From Bacillota bacterium (GTDB lineage Bacteria; Bacillota; Clostridia; Acetivibrionales; DTU013), in assembly GCA_023409735.1 (NCBI GenBank), contig JAEYRB010000025.1:1-51812 (forward strand): DNA of 51,812 nucleotides. Direction: 5' to 3'. Positions 26,743 through 35,992 of this stretch are shown here, piece by piece. Each line of letters begins with the position of its first letter. Position 1 is the first letter of the stretch. Both the position numbers and the translations under genes were made by a program. Below the pieces are notes generated by a model. The model did not search any database, had not been told where the DNA came from, and worked only from the letters and a program-made list of their open reading frames with translations.

Positions 26743-27108
26743 ATGAGCAGATTTGTTGTTACAGGAGGCTCCAGGCTCGAAGGAGAAATTATTGTTGAAG
26801 GCTCCAAAAATGCAGTTCTTCCGATATTAGCGGCATCATTGCTTAATAGAGGTGAAAGTGTTATAAAGAACTGTCCAAGGCTTAGAGATGTAGAGGTCAT
26901 GATAGAAATATTAAAGAAAATCGGATGCAGCGTTACAATGGAGGGGGATGTTATTACAGTAAACTCGTCAAATATAAGCGAAACGCTCATACCGGTCGAA
27001 TTAGCGGCTGAGATGCGCTCTTCCATAATTTTTATGGGTCCTATGCTGGCCAGGTGCGGTAAAGTGACTATTAGCTATCCGGGTGAGTGTATTACTCATT
27101 GTATATAA
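26743..27108 (+). pseudogene. murA: murA fragment (UDP-GlcNAc 1-carboxyvinyltransferase), cut at the catalytic loop
   Basis: Intact MurA (about 420 residues) makes UDP-GlcNAc-enolpyruvate, the first committed step of peptidoglycan synthesis. Here only the first 121 residues remain: FVVTGGSRLEGEIIVEGSKNAVLPILAA is the normal N-terminus with the Lys-Asn pair, and ELAAEMRSSIIFMGPMLAR follows as expected. The homology stops at YPGEC, which corresponds to the PGGC loop carrying the catalytic Cys; five unrelated residues and a stop follow. The sequence beyond is AT-rich and leads into a sigma factor gene. The deletion removes most of the enzyme, so it cannot work alone; an intact murA is expected elsewhere. 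The frame itself is undamaged. Confidence 0.85.
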
Positions 27109-27161
27109 ATTAAATTAAAATTTTATGTATTTTACTTTTATATGAAAAATTATCTTTTAGG

Positions 27162-27190
27162 TACAAACTTATTAATAAATAATGTATAAT
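27162..27190 (+). promoter_or_regulatory. Likely promoter of the sigma/anti-sigma operon
   Basis: TATAAT (27185-27190) is a perfect -10 box; TACAAA (27162-27167) lies 17 bp upstream as a weak -35. An autoregulated ECF promoter could overlap, but I cannot identify one without the sigma factor's consensus. Confidence 0.45.
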
Positions 27191-27256
27191 TAATTGTGAA
27201 TTTTTCTACAAATTTTAGAAATTTAGAAATAGCAATATGGGGGTCAGCAGCTTATA

Positions 27257-27853
27257 ATGGGCAATGATGAACAGATACTTATAGAAAGGTCTAAGAATGG
27301 TGATGTTTCGGCGTTTGAAACGCTTATTGAAGCCTATCAAAAAAAGGTGTTCAATTTAGCATATCGAATTATCGGCAATTATGACGATGCCAGTGATCTT
27401 GCCCAGGAAGCATTTATAAGGATATTTAAATCAATTTCAGGCTTTAAAGGCCAGTCATTATTTTCCACATGGGTATATCGAATAACCACAAATGTATGTC
27501 TTGATGAAATAAGAAAAAGGAAAAATAAGCATATACAATCGCTGGATGAAGATATTCAAACAGACGATGGAGAAATGCAGCGCCAGATAGTGAGTGATGA
27601 TCCTTTGCCGGACGAGCTCGCGGAAAGAGAGGAGCTGCGTGCCGCAATTAATGATTCGCTCAGACAATTAAAGGAAGAATATAGAATTATTATTACATTA
27701 AGAGATATACGGGGAATGAGCTATGAAGAGATTGCAAAGATTCTCGATTGCCCTACGGGCACTGTGAAATCCAGAATTAACAGAGCCAGGCAGGCTCTGA
27801 AAAATGTATTGCTTGCAAAAAAGGAACTTTTTGATGAAGAGTACGTCAAATAG
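27257..27853 (+). CDS. ECF-type RNA polymerase sigma factor (SigW-like)
   Basis: Sigma region 2 (about residues 20-90) has FNLAYRIIGNYDDASDLAQEAF and region 4 (about 125-185) has LRDIRGMSYEEIAKILDCP followed by GTVKSRINRARQALK, the helix-turn-helix for the -35 element. Region 3 is missing, as in ECF sigma factors. It is 198 residues long. The next gene, 21 bases on, is a membrane zinc-finger protein that probably holds it inactive until an envelope signal arrives. The target regulon cannot be inferred here. Confidence 0.92.
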   Translation: MGNDEQILIERSKNGDVSAFETLIEAYQKKVFNLAYRIIGNYDDASDLAQEAFIRIFKSISGFKGQSLFSTWVYRITTNVCLDEIRKRKNKHIQSLDEDIQTDDGEMQRQIVSDDPLPDELAEREELRAAINDSLRQLKEEYRIIITLRDIRGMSYEEIAKILDCPTGTVKSRINRARQALKNVLLAKKELFDEEYVK

Positions 27854-27874
27854 AATTGAAAGGAGGGTTAGAAG

Positions 27875-29062
27875 ATGACAAGCTGCAAATATGTAAGAGA
27901 AAACCTAAGTGCATATTACGATAATGAATTAAGTATGGATATTAGGCAGATAATTGAACAGCATTTATCTGTTTGTCATGATTGCAGCGCTGAACTGGAT
28001 GAAATTTCACAGATAGCAGCACTTTGCGCCGATTTGCCTGAATGTGATTTGCCGGAAGGGTTCAGCAATGAGCTGCATGAAAAGCTGGTTGCTGCCGCAG
28101 ATGTGAAAACAGTTAGGAAAATAAGCTTCAAAAAACACAATGTTTTCTTCCGCTCAAAAGCTTTTTTCTCCGTAGCAGCCGGAATTCTTTTAATTTTCCT
28201 TGTGGGAAGCTTTTATAAAATGGGTTTGTTTTCGCCTAAAGCTATAAATGATGCAGCCATGGCAGCACCTTCAGCAATGGTAGGCGGCGTATCGGCTGAT
28301 AAAACGGAAAGCTTTAAAATATCTAGTGCTTCTGCTGCTCTTGAAGGTAAAAAAGAGGACAACACTGCAAAGTCTGAAGCGCATGAAGCTAAATCAGCAG
28401 AGGAAGGTAAAGAAAGTAAAGATGGCAGCATTGAGCTTGCACCAAAGGATTTCGGAATGGCTAACGGAGCAGAGAATAGTAATGAGGTAGATCGTTCATC
28501 AACCTCTTCAAATAACAGAGCTATGGACATTGCGGCTCAGAGCGCTGAGATAATAAGCCATAAATCTTCTACTATTACTATAACAAATGAAGATACCGAG
28601 TATGTCTTAAAAACAATAAGTTCTGTAGCAACAGAGAATGGAAGTACTGCCATGGAAGAGCAGGATAAAGAGAAGCCTGCCGATGAAAGCTTGACATTAG
28701 GTATAGCCTCAGTATCCGACCAATCAACTCAAGAAAGCGCTGACAGACAGGAGTTAAATTACCTGATTCCTGTTGATAAGTATGATAAGTTTATTTCAGA
28801 GCTAACAGGTACTTTGGGTGAATCAAACGTACAGGTAGGTGCATATGTGACCGAGGACATGACAGGGACACTGGAGAAGCTGCGTTCCCAACTGGATGAA
28901 CTTTATATATCGATTGAACAGCTTGAAAACAACGATAATGAAGACAGTAAATCAAAAGTAGCTCAGTTGGAAAAAGAAAGATACGAAATTGAGAGTCAAA
29001 TTGAGCAGATTACTATAGAAAGTGATTTTACAAGCTTAAGCATATTAATTTATAACGAGTAG
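27875..29062 (+). CDS. Membrane anti-sigma factor: zinc-finger N-terminus, DUF4349-like C-terminus
   Basis: The cytoplasmic N-terminus has Cys4 and HLSVCHDC (His30, Cys34, Cys37), the zf-HC2 pattern of zinc-dependent anti-sigma factors. A membrane helix spans about residues 98-116. The outer part starts with a low-complexity Ala/Ser/Glu/Lys linker and ends in a DUF4349-like domain with a long coiled coil (about 325-380). This layout suggests that an envelope signal is sensed outside and passed to the sigma factor of the preceding gene. No cleavage site can be pinned down. SD AAAGGAGGG precedes ATG 27875. Confidence 0.85.
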   Translation: MTSCKYVRENLSAYYDNELSMDIRQIIEQHLSVCHDCSAELDEISQIAALCADLPECDLPEGFSNELHEKLVAAADVKTVRKISFKKHNVFFRSKAFFSVAAGILLIFLVGSFYKMGLFSPKAINDAAMAAPSAMVGGVSADKTESFKISSASAALEGKKEDNTAKSEAHEAKSAEEGKESKDGSIELAPKDFGMANGAENSNEVDRSSTSSNNRAMDIAAQSAEIISHKSSTITITNEDTEYVLKTISSVATENGSTAMEEQDKEKPADESLTLGIASVSDQSTQESADRQELNYLIPVDKYDKFISELTGTLGESNVQVGAYVTEDMTGTLEKLRSQLDELYISIEQLENNDNEDSKSKVAQLEKERYEIESQIEQITIESDFTSLSILIYNE

Positions 29063-29170
29063 GGAGTATTTTATGTGATCCTGCATTCAGTAAACCTGCT
29101 GCCACTAATTTGCTTCACTAAGGATAATTGTCATTAAGAATAAGTGAATACAAAATTATTAAATTTCTTA

Positions 29171-29203
29171 CAGCTGCTCCTGTTATAATAATAGGGGCAG
29201 TTG
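29171..29203 (+). terminator. Hairpin terminator after the anti-sigma gene
   Basis: CAGCTGCTCCTGTT (29171-29184) pairs with AATAGGGGCAGTTG (29190-29203) over 14 positions, three of them G-U. The T-run after it is weak. The rest of 29063-29430 is AT-rich; a TTGACA at 29368-29373 may be part of the polA promoter, but I find no clear -10 at 17 bp. Confidence 0.5.
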
Positions 29204-29430
29204 CTATTATATAATAAAATATCAGTTTTTATGACATAATTTGCCATGTGCCTTTCGACCTTTCTTAAAATGGCCATCGCCTCTTTACTGCTTGGCTTTT
29301 TTTGTGTAAAATAGATAGGCTATTAGTAGTCTGTGATAAAGCTTAATTATGTATTCATGATATTTTTTGACAGGATAAGCGTGAATTTGAGTACATAAAT
29401 TAATATCCTCAGACTATTCGGAGGTTTGCC

Positions 29431-32127
29431 ATGAGTAATGAAAAAATTATGATAATTGACGGTAACAGCATAATGAACAGGGCGTTTTACGGTCTTCAGG
29501 GCGCACAACTGCTGTCAACTGCCGATGGACTGCACACAAATGCGATATTTGGCTTTCTCAATATTCTTAATAAATTTCGTGAGGAAGAAAAGCCGGACTA
29601 TCTATGTGTAGCATTCGATCTAAAGGCGCCAACCTTCAGACATCTTGAATTTGAAGGATATAAGGCCAAAAGGAAGGGTATGCCTCCGGAACTGGCAGAG
29701 CAGATGCCAGTCATTAAGGAAGTACTTGATACTATGAATATAACCAGACTTGAGCTTGAGGGCTATGAGGCTGATGATATAATAGGCTCAATTTCCAAGT
29801 GCGCTGAAGACAGGGGAATGAAAACGTTTATAGTCACGGGAGACAGAGATTCGCTTCAGCTCGCCTCCGAAAACACGGTCATATTACTACCGGTTACAAG
29901 AGCCGGAAGGACTGAGACAGAAAGGTATGATGACAAGGGTGTTATTGAACGCTATGGTGTGACACCAACACAGTTCATTGATGTAAAGGGACTTATGGGC
30001 GATCAGTCCGACAATATACCGGGTGTCCCGGGGATAGGTGAGAAGACCGCTGTTGAGCTTATAAAAACCTTTGGCAGCATAGAGAAAATTTATGAAAGAA
30101 TTGATGAGATAAGTAAAAAAGGGATAAAGGAAAAGCTGGAAGCCAATAGGGAATTGGCATTTATGAGCAAGCATATTGCAACAATAGACAGAAATATGCC
30201 CGAGCTTTGTATCTTTAGCGAATTGAAGATAAAGGAATGTGACAATGATAAGCTTTACCAGTTATTTAAGAGACTTGAATTTAAGAGTTTTATAGAAAAA
30301 TTAGGCTTGAAACCGGGATCTGCTTCAGATACAAATTTAATTCCTGAGCTTTCATTTACAAACGTAGAGGATCCAATAACACTGGCGCAGATAGTCTCTG
30401 ATATAAAAAGATGCGGCACTGCTTCTGTGTACCACATAATGGAGAAGAAAGATGCATTTAATAATGAACTGATTGCAATAGCCGCATCGTATGGTTCTGA
30501 TAACGTTTTTATTAAAATAGGGTGTGGAGTTAGTAAGGAGCTTTTTCTACAGCAGTTCAGGTCAATATTTGAGGATTACAAAATAAAAGTATGTGGACAT
30601 GACTTAAAGAGTCTTATCGTTTATCTTAAATGGAATGGTATAGCTTTTAGATGCCAGGCTTTTGATACAATGATAGCAGCGTATATATTAAATGCTTCAA
30701 AGGATACATACACGGTTTCCGAACTGTCTCAGGAATATCTGGAGTATACATTTGATGCATTGAGCGAGCTGACAGGCAAGGGCAGAAACCATATTAACGT
30801 ATCATGTATATCGGTACAGACACTGTCAAGAGCAGCTGTAAGACATAGCAGAACAATAATTGAGCTTACAGATGCATTTAAAAAGATGATAACTGATAAT
30901 AGTCAGGATGACCTTTATTATAAAATTGAGCTGCCTCTTATAGAGGTATTGGCAGATATGGAGTATAGAGGGTTCAAAGTCAATAAGAGTGAGCTTGAGG
31001 AGTTCTCACGAAAGCTTGACGATAAAATTGTTTCTGCATCAGATGACATATATAGACTGGCCGGCGAAGAATTCAATATTAATTCCCCAAAACAATTAGG
31101 GGTAATACTGTTTGAAAAGCTGGGGCTTCCTGTGATAAAAAAGACCAAGACAGGCTACTCAACAGATGCAGAGGTGCTTGAACAGCTTGCAGGCCAATAT
31201 GAAGCAGTTTCAAGAATACTGGAATATCGCCAGCTGGTAAAGCTTAAGTCAACCTATGCTGAGGGATTGCTTAATGTTATAAATCCTGCAACAGGTCGCA
31301 TTCATTCAAGCTTTAACCAGACTGTTGCTGCAACGGGTAGAATAAGCAGTACCGAACCTAATCTTCAGAATATTCCTATAAAGCTTGAGATGGGAAGGGA
31401 GATCAGAAAGGTATTTGTTCCGGAAAATGATGAATACCTGTTGTCGGACGCTGATTATTCTCAGATAGAATTAAGAGTTCTTGCACACATAACCGGTGAT
31501 GCCAACATGATATCAGCTTTTATAAATAATGAAGATATTCACACCTCTACTGCTTCGGGAGTATTTCATGTGCCTGTAGAAGAGGTAACGCCTTTGCTGC
31601 GTTCAAGAGCTAAAGCTGTAAATTTCGGCATAGTTTATGGAATAGGCGATTTTAGCCTTGCCAAGGATCTTGGAATAATGAGAAAAGAAGCACGAAGATA
31701 TATTGACGACTATTTAGAAAAGTATCCGGGTGTAAAGCAGTATATGCATGACACTGTTGAAGACGGCAAAAGGAACGGATTTGTTGAAACTATGTTCAAA
31801 AGAAGAAGATATCTGCCTGAGCTGAGGTCAAGCAATTTCAATATGAGATCATTTGGTGAGCGTGTCGCAATGAATATGCCAATACAGGGAAGTGCGGCAG
31901 ATATAATAAAAATTGCCATGATAAAGGTATATGACGAGCTGAGTACACATAATATGAAATCAAGGCTGATATTACAAGTACATGATGAATTGATAATTGA
32001 GACCTATGAGAGTGAAAAAGCTCAGGTCGAGAGAATACTCAGAGATTGTATGCAGGATGCTGTTAAAATGGAAGTTCCCCTAATTGCTGAGGTCAAAACA
32101 GGGAAAAGCTGGTACGAGACAAAGTAG
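29431..32127 (+). CDS. polA: DNA polymerase I, proofreading domain degenerate
   Basis: PolA fills gaps and removes RNA primers. The N-terminal 5' nuclease domain (about residues 1-290) has MIIDGNSIMNRAFYGL, GYEADDIIGS and GLMGDQSDNIPGVPGIGEKTA. The central 3'-5' exonuclease fold (about 310-480) lacks the catalytic acids: where Escherichia coli has the DTET motif this reads YHIMEKKD, and the later Asp/Tyr-x-x-x-Asp positions are not conserved. So it probably does not proofread, as in Bacillus-type enzymes. The polymerase domain has SDADYSQIELRVLAH (motif A), RRYIDDYLEKYPG and RSKAVNFG-like RAKAVNFGIVYG (motif B), and LQVHDELI (motif C). SD GGAGG precedes ATG 29431; coaE follows after 27 bases. 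Confidence 0.96.
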   Translation: MSNEKIMIIDGNSIMNRAFYGLQGAQLLSTADGLHTNAIFGFLNILNKFREEEKPDYLCVAFDLKAPTFRHLEFEGYKAKRKGMPPELAEQMPVIKEVLDTMNITRLELEGYEADDIIGSISKCAEDRGMKTFIVTGDRDSLQLASENTVILLPVTRAGRTETERYDDKGVIERYGVTPTQFIDVKGLMGDQSDNIPGVPGIGEKTAVELIKTFGSIEKIYERIDEISKKGIKEKLEANRELAFMSKHIATIDRNMPELCIFSELKIKECDNDKLYQLFKRLEFKSFIEKLGLKPGSASDTNLIPELSFTNVEDPITLAQIVSDIKRCGTASVYHIMEKKDAFNNELIAIAASYGSDNVFIKIGCGVSKELFLQQFRSIFEDYKIKVCGHDLKSLIVYLKWNGIAFRCQAFDTMIAAYILNASKDTYTVSELSQEYLEYTFDALSELTGKGRNHINVSCISVQTLSRAAVRHSRTIIELTDAFKKMITDNSQDDLYYKIELPLIEVLADMEYRGFKVNKSELEEFSRKLDDKIVSASDDIYRLAGEEFNINSPKQLGVILFEKLGLPVIKKTKTGYSTDAEVLEQLAGQYEAVSRILEYRQLVKLKSTYAEGLLNVINPATGRIHSSFNQTVAATGRISSTEPNLQNIPIKLEMGREIRKVFVPENDEYLLSDADYSQIELRVLAHITGDANMISAFINNEDIHTSTASGVFHVPVEEVTPLLRSRAKAVNFGIVYGIGDFSLAKDLGIMRKEARRYIDDYLEKYPGVKQYMHDTVEDGKRNGFVETMFKRRRYLPELRSSNFNMRSFGERVAMNMPIQGSAADIIKIAMIKVYDELSTHNMKSRLILQVHDELIIETYESEKAQVERILRDCMQDAVKMEVPLIAEVKTGKSWYETK

Positions 32128-32154
32128 TGCATAATAACCGAAAGGTGTGAGTAT

Positions 32155-32763
32155 ATGAAAATCATCGGGATTACTGGTGGTATTGGCAGCGGAAAAAGTA
32201 CGGTTTCAGGTGCTCTTAGGGATCTTGGAGCTGTAGTAGTGGATGCAGATGTAATTTCGAGAAACGTAACTGCAGTAGGGGCAAAGGCTTATGCTGAGCT
32301 TGTAGAGTATTTTGGTAATGAGATAATAGGTGACAATGGCGAGCTTGATCGCAAAAAGCTTGCAGCAATTTCATTTAATGATAAGGTAAAGCTTCATGCG
32401 TTAAACTGTATAACTCATAAATACATTGCTGAGAAACTGTATGATACGGTTGAATTGATAAAGAATTCAGGAAAAAGTGATATCATTGTGATCGATGCAG
32501 CAATTCCTCTTGAAAAGGGATTTCTTGATCTTGCGGATGAAGTCTGGGTTGTCACATGTGAACGCGAAACCAGAATCAAAAGGATAATGGAAAGAAGCGG
32601 ATTTACATATGAAGAGGCTGAGGACAGGATCAATTCACAGCTAAGGGATGAAGAATACTTAAATTTAGCTGATGAGATACTGTATAATAACGATAGCCTG
32701 GAAGCTTTGGAACAGGCTGTTGTAAAGCTATTTCTTCAAAAAAAGCAAGAATGGCAGAAATAA
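32155..32763 (+). CDS. coaE: Dephospho-CoA kinase
   Basis: CoaE phosphorylates dephospho-CoA at the 3' hydroxyl, the last step of CoA synthesis. The P-loop GITGGIGSGKST is near residue 6, DADVISR near 32, and DAAIPLEKG (DxPLLFE-type) near 118. It is 202 residues long. The polA-coaE order is common in firmicutes; a transglycosylase gene follows after 29 bases. Confidence 0.94.
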   Translation: MKIIGITGGIGSGKSTVSGALRDLGAVVVDADVISRNVTAVGAKAYAELVEYFGNEIIGDNGELDRKKLAAISFNDKVKLHALNCITHKYIAEKLYDTVELIKNSGKSDIIVIDAAIPLEKGFLDLADEVWVVTCERETRIKRIMERSGFTYEEAEDRINSQLRDEEYLNLADEILYNNDSLEALEQAVVKLFLQKKQEWQK

Positions 32764-32792
32764 AGCTGGGTTAAGGTTAGGTTACACCACAA

Positions 32793-33356
32793 ATGTCTAT
32801 TAAAAGAAGGTTTAGAAGAGTTTTTTTTATAGCTGTAATACTTATTGTGATTATTCTCATACTGGATAATGTAGCTATGTCTATTTATCCGGTGAAATAT
32901 AAGAATCTGGTAAGCAAATACTCTGAGCTCTACGAGCTTGATCCATATTTGGTTTTCTCAATTATTAAAGTAGAAAGCAGTTTCATCCCTGATGCGGTTT
33001 CTAGTAAAAATGCTAGAGGATTGATGCAAATAACAGAAAAGACAGGAAATTGGGGTGCTGAACAGCTAAAACTCACAAACTACAGCAGCAATGAGCTATT
33101 TGAGCCCGAAACTAACATAAAGATAGGCTGTTGGTATTTGTCAGTATTGTATAATGAATTTGGATCGACGGATTTAGTTCTGGCAGCTTATAACGGAGGC
33201 AGCGGCAACGTCTCAAAATGGCTGAAGGATACCAATTTTAGTCAGGATGGCAAAAGCTTGTCAAGAATTCCCTTCAAGGAAACAGACAAATATGTAAAAA
33301 AGGTCAAGAACTGCTACGAAATATATAAAAGGCTTTACGAGAGTCGAATTAAGTGA
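32793..33356 (+). CDS. Lytic murein transglycosylase, SLT domain
   Basis: This membrane-anchored or secreted enzyme cleaves the glycan strands of peptidoglycan, leaving anhydro-MurNAc. The N-terminal hydrophobic helix is at about residues 10-30 and the SLT domain spans the rest. The catalytic Glu is in FSIIKVESSFIPDAVSSKNA, followed by RGLMQITEKTGNW and LAAYNGGSGNVSKWL, the Slt family signatures. It is 187 residues long. The polA-coaE-slt arrangement is seen in clostridia. Confidence 0.92.
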   Translation: MSIKRRFRRVFFIAVILIVIILILDNVAMSIYPVKYKNLVSKYSELYELDPYLVFSIIKVESSFIPDAVSSKNARGLMQITEKTGNWGAEQLKLTNYSSNELFEPETNIKIGCWYLSVLYNEFGSTDLVLAAYNGGSGNVSKWLKDTNFSQDGKSLSRIPFKETDKYVKKVKNCYEIYKRLYESRIK

Positions 33357-33476
33357 TAACTTATATGTAGATGCTTGATATGTACTTGTGTCACGCCAAA
33401 AGGTGACAAATACTGAATACTTTGGAAAAATTACTATAAAGATACCTCAGATAAATAAGATAAAAGGAATATCGAG

Positions 33477-34595
33477 GTGGTAAGTATTTTAGAGGAGAAG
33501 CCCCTAAGTGAAGTAATTGATGAATCCAAACAGGTGAATGCAGTGACAAAATGCCAAAGCGGATCAGACATAATTATCAGGTGGGTAATTTTTGTATTCA
33601 GTGTAGTCTTGTGCATAATAAGTGAAGAATTTCTCACCCAAAAATATGCCATTTTCGAATCGTTTGCTGTTATTCTAATTTATAATGCAGTTATATCGTT
33701 TCTGTTAAGAAAAGGCAAGAAACGCCTATTAGGCATTAAATATCTGGATGTACTGCTCCTAATGCTTTTAGTATATCTGACAGGGGGCATAAGATCAGAG
33801 CTTTACATTTTAGTTTTTATATTTATAAACTACAGCACACTCAAAAATGAAACTTCAGATAACATTAAGCTAATTTCGGTTACAATGATCATATATGCAT
33901 CTATATGTATATTAGCTGCTGATGCTGACCTTGAGAATATTTTGTACATTAAGGTATTTGTCAGAGAAATACTCCTTGTTATTAATGCTTTGTGCCTCAC
34001 AAATGTAAAACGTGAGGTTAAAAAATATGATGAAATGAGAAAAAGAGAATTCAGGATCGCCAGAACGGACAAGCTTACCGGCCTTGCTAACAGGCATTAT
34101 TTTGACCAAAAGCTTAAGGATGAAGTTGAGTACGCAGACGATAGCAATTCTGTTCTTAATATATTGATGTTTGATCTGGATAATTTCAAGAGCTTTAACG
34201 ATACCTATGGCCATGTATCCGGTGATAAGCTTCTTTCGCTTTTCTCAGATATTATAAGGCAATGTATAAGAAAGCTTGATATTCCTGTGCGTTATGGCGG
34301 GGAAGAGTTTATTATTATAATAAGAGATCTCGATATAGTTATTGCAAAAAGCGTGGGAGACAGGATAAGGCATCAGTTGGAAAAACAAAGGATCTATGTG
34401 GGGCTGGAGGATGAACGTCACAGGGTCACCGTAAGCTGTGGTGTTGCACAGTATCCCACCCATTCCAAAAATATTCGCGAGGTTATAGAGAAGGCTGATC
34501 AGGCTCTTTATCGTGCAAAAGAACTTGGTAAGAACCTAGTTGTGTCCTATGATGAAATTAAGAAGAACCGCGAGATGATAGAAAGCAAATTCTGA
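33477..34595 (+). CDS. Membrane-bound diguanylate cyclase (GGDEF domain)
   Basis: It is predicted to make cyclic di-GMP from two GTP. The N-terminal third (about residues 35-175) has around five membrane segments without a named sensor domain. The GGDEF domain (about 190-365) starts RTDKLTGLANRHYFD and carries the active-site motif as GGEEF near residues 274-278. RKLD lies five residues before it and fits the RxxD inhibitory I-site, so product feedback is likely. Start: GTG 33477 with AAAAGGAA nine bases upstream. It converges with the DUF2304 gene on the other strand, only ten bases away. Confidence 0.92.
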   Translation: MVSILEEKPLSEVIDESKQVNAVTKCQSGSDIIIRWVIFVFSVVLCIISEEFLTQKYAIFESFAVILIYNAVISFLLRKGKKRLLGIKYLDVLLLMLLVYLTGGIRSELYILVFIFINYSTLKNETSDNIKLISVTMIIYASICILAADADLENILYIKVFVREILLVINALCLTNVKREVKKYDEMRKREFRIARTDKLTGLANRHYFDQKLKDEVEYADDSNSVLNILMFDLDNFKSFNDTYGHVSGDKLLSLFSDIIRQCIRKLDIPVRYGGEEFIIIIRDLDIVIAKSVGDRIRHQLEKQRIYVGLEDERHRVTVSCGVAQYPTHSKNIREVIEKADQALYRAKELGKNLVVSYDEIKKNREMIESKF

Positions 34596-34605
34596 GAAAC
34601 CTTAT

Positions 34606-34956
34606 CTACTTCTTATTTAGCTTGCGAAGCTCAAGTTTCAATATACCAATCTCCTGAGTTAGTGTTTTAACTCGGCTTGCATTTCGTGAAAGAGCTATAG
34701 TAAGCGTGAATATTATTAGAAGCATAAAAAATATTATACATAAAAACAGAGTATTTACCGGTTCAACTATATTAAGAAGATCTGACAGTGTTCTCAGAAC
34801 TGAAGGAAATATTGCCACAATTAGAAGACTCAGACCTGCAAGCAGCCATGCCAGAGTGTATTTCAGCTCAATTTTTTTATTTCTCAGCATCAAAATGATG
34901 TAGATCAGAAAAAGCAGTGAAGCAGAGATCATAATTATTTGCAGCCTTGTGTTCAT
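34606..34956 (-). CDS. DUF2304 family membrane protein
   Basis: The 116-residue product has three hydrophobic helices (about residues 8-24, 34-50 and 68-90) with LRNKKIELKYTLAWLLAG between the first two, and a Lys-rich coiled end. This is the DUF2304 layout. Such proteins are often encoded next to GT2 glycosyltransferases that use polyprenyl phosphate; here the start overlaps the stop of that enzyme by four bases (ATGA). Its role is unknown but probably tied to that enzyme. Confidence 0.8.
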   Translation of the reverse strand: MNTRLQIIMISASLLFLIYIILMLRNKKIELKYTLAWLLAGLSLLIVAIFPSVLRTLSDLLNIVEPVNTLFLCIIFFMLLIIFTLTIALSRNASRVKTLTQEIGILKLELRKLNKK

Positions 34957-35660
34957 ATGCGTTTCACCTCCGGTTTATGACAGAAGGAAGCAATAATTAT
35001 TGCCAGGCTTACCTTTATCATGTAGTATACTGATTTCAAACTGGTGATAGAGGAGCTGCCTTCCTTTCTAGGATTCATAATTACCGGTATTTCTGATATT
35101 TTCATACCACGCCTGGATGCACTTACAATAGATTCGGGCTCGGGGTAATCCTTTGGGTAATCTTGTACAAAGAGGCCTATAGCTTTACGGTTGCAGGCTC
35201 TAAAGCCTGATGTGGGATCCTTGATCCTTTTACCTGTAAAAATGTATATTAGCTCACAAAAATACTTGATACCTAGGCGCCTAGATATAGTTGACTGGTA
35301 ACCGTCACCTTCTAAAAATCTGGAACCTATGCAGAGGTCAGCACCCTTCATCAATCCTTCTATAAGTAAAGTGACATATGCAGGATCGTGCTGGCCGTCA
35401 CCATCAACCTGTACGGCAATGTCGTAATTATTTCGCAATGCATATTTGTAGCCGGCCTGCACAGCGCCTCCTATGCCGAGGTTGACCGGCAGATCTATTA
35501 TGTTAACGCCATACGCGTTGCAGACATCAAGAGTATTATCCTTGGAACAGTCATTTACCACTACAATATCATATTGAGGACAATGCTGCCGAAGCCTTTC
35601 AAAAAGCCTTGTAAGATTCTTTCCTTCATTGTATGCAGGTATTATGATCAATACATTCAT
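34953..35660 (-). CDS. Glycosyltransferase family 2, dolichyl-phosphate-sugar synthase-like
   Basis: The 235-residue product has the GT-A fold of GT2. It begins NVLIIIPAYNEGKNLTRLF, has VVNDCSKDNT (first Asp loop) and VQVDGDGQHDP, the DxD metal and sugar-nucleotide site. The region GSRFLEGDGYQS and SGFRACNRKA match polyprenyl-phosphate mannosyl/glucosyl transferases. A hydrophobic segment near the end could tether it to the membrane. ATG 35660 has an SD (AAAGGA) nine bases before; a GTG at 35666 is closer to it. Donor and acceptor are not predictable. Confidence 0.88.
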   Translation of the reverse strand: MNVLIIIPAYNEGKNLTRLFERLRQHCPQYDIVVVNDCSKDNTLDVCNAYGVNIIDLPVNLGIGGAVQAGYKYALRNNYDIAVQVDGDGQHDPAYVTLLIEGLMKGADLCIGSRFLEGDGYQSTISRRLGIKYFCELIYIFTGKRIKDPTSGFRACNRKAIGLFVQDYPKDYPEPESIVSASRRGMKISEIPVIMNPRKEGSSSITSLKSVYYMIKVSLAIIIASFCHKPEVKRI

Positions 35661-35681
35661 GTCCACTAATCCTTTGTAAAG

Positions 35682-35733
35682 ATACTATAATCAAGTATGA
35701 ATATAGTATATCCTTTTTTATATATTACGACAA
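35682..35733 (-). promoter_or_regulatory. Promoter of the GT2-DUF2304 pair with an overlapping inverted repeat
   Basis: On the minus strand TTGTCG (35733-35728) and TATACT (35710-35705) are 17 bp apart. The 8-bp arms ATACTATA (35682-35689) and TATAGTAT (35702-35709) form an inverted repeat overlapping the -10 and transcription start, so a repressor site is possible. Confidence 0.55.
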
Positions 35734-35757
35734 GGCGGTGCTGACAATATGTTAATC

Positions 35758-35821
35758 ATTAGGGTAGGACCGCCAGCGCCATTTATTTCGATCATGTTTC
35801 CAAGCACCTGCCACAGTGCTC
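35758..35821. repeat. 64-bp direct repeat, copy A
   Basis: It matches copy B (35993-36056) at 58 of 64 positions, in the same orientation and 235 bp apart. The core GGTAGGACCGCCAGCGCC is identical in both. It starts about 25 bp upstream of the GT2 promoter -35 (minus-strand sense). Between the copies, CATGGGCAT (35862-35870) and ATGCCCATG (35905-35913) form a 9-bp inverted repeat. Confidence 0.9.
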
Positions 35822-35992
35822 GAGTATAGTGTATTTATATTCCAGCTGAGAAGTCTTGTCTCATGGGCATTGCAGTCGCTACTATATAACTGACTACTTA
35901 GCAGCATGCCCATGGAGCAGGAAACCTAATCTCCATAAACGGCACTGTCAGTCTCCGCAAAGTAGCGTATATAGCGTGTCGAGAAAGTAGTT

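Noticed and set aside
30390..30900. Active proofreading domain in DNA polymerase I
   Set aside because: The catalytic acidic residues of the 3'-5' exonuclease are replaced, a common state in firmicute PolA, so it is noted in the gene entry and not as a novelty.
33381..33476. Possible cyclic di-GMP riboswitch ahead of the GGDEF gene
   Set aside because: Only a small TGTCAC/GTGACA hairpin is present; the conserved GEMM sequences are missing.
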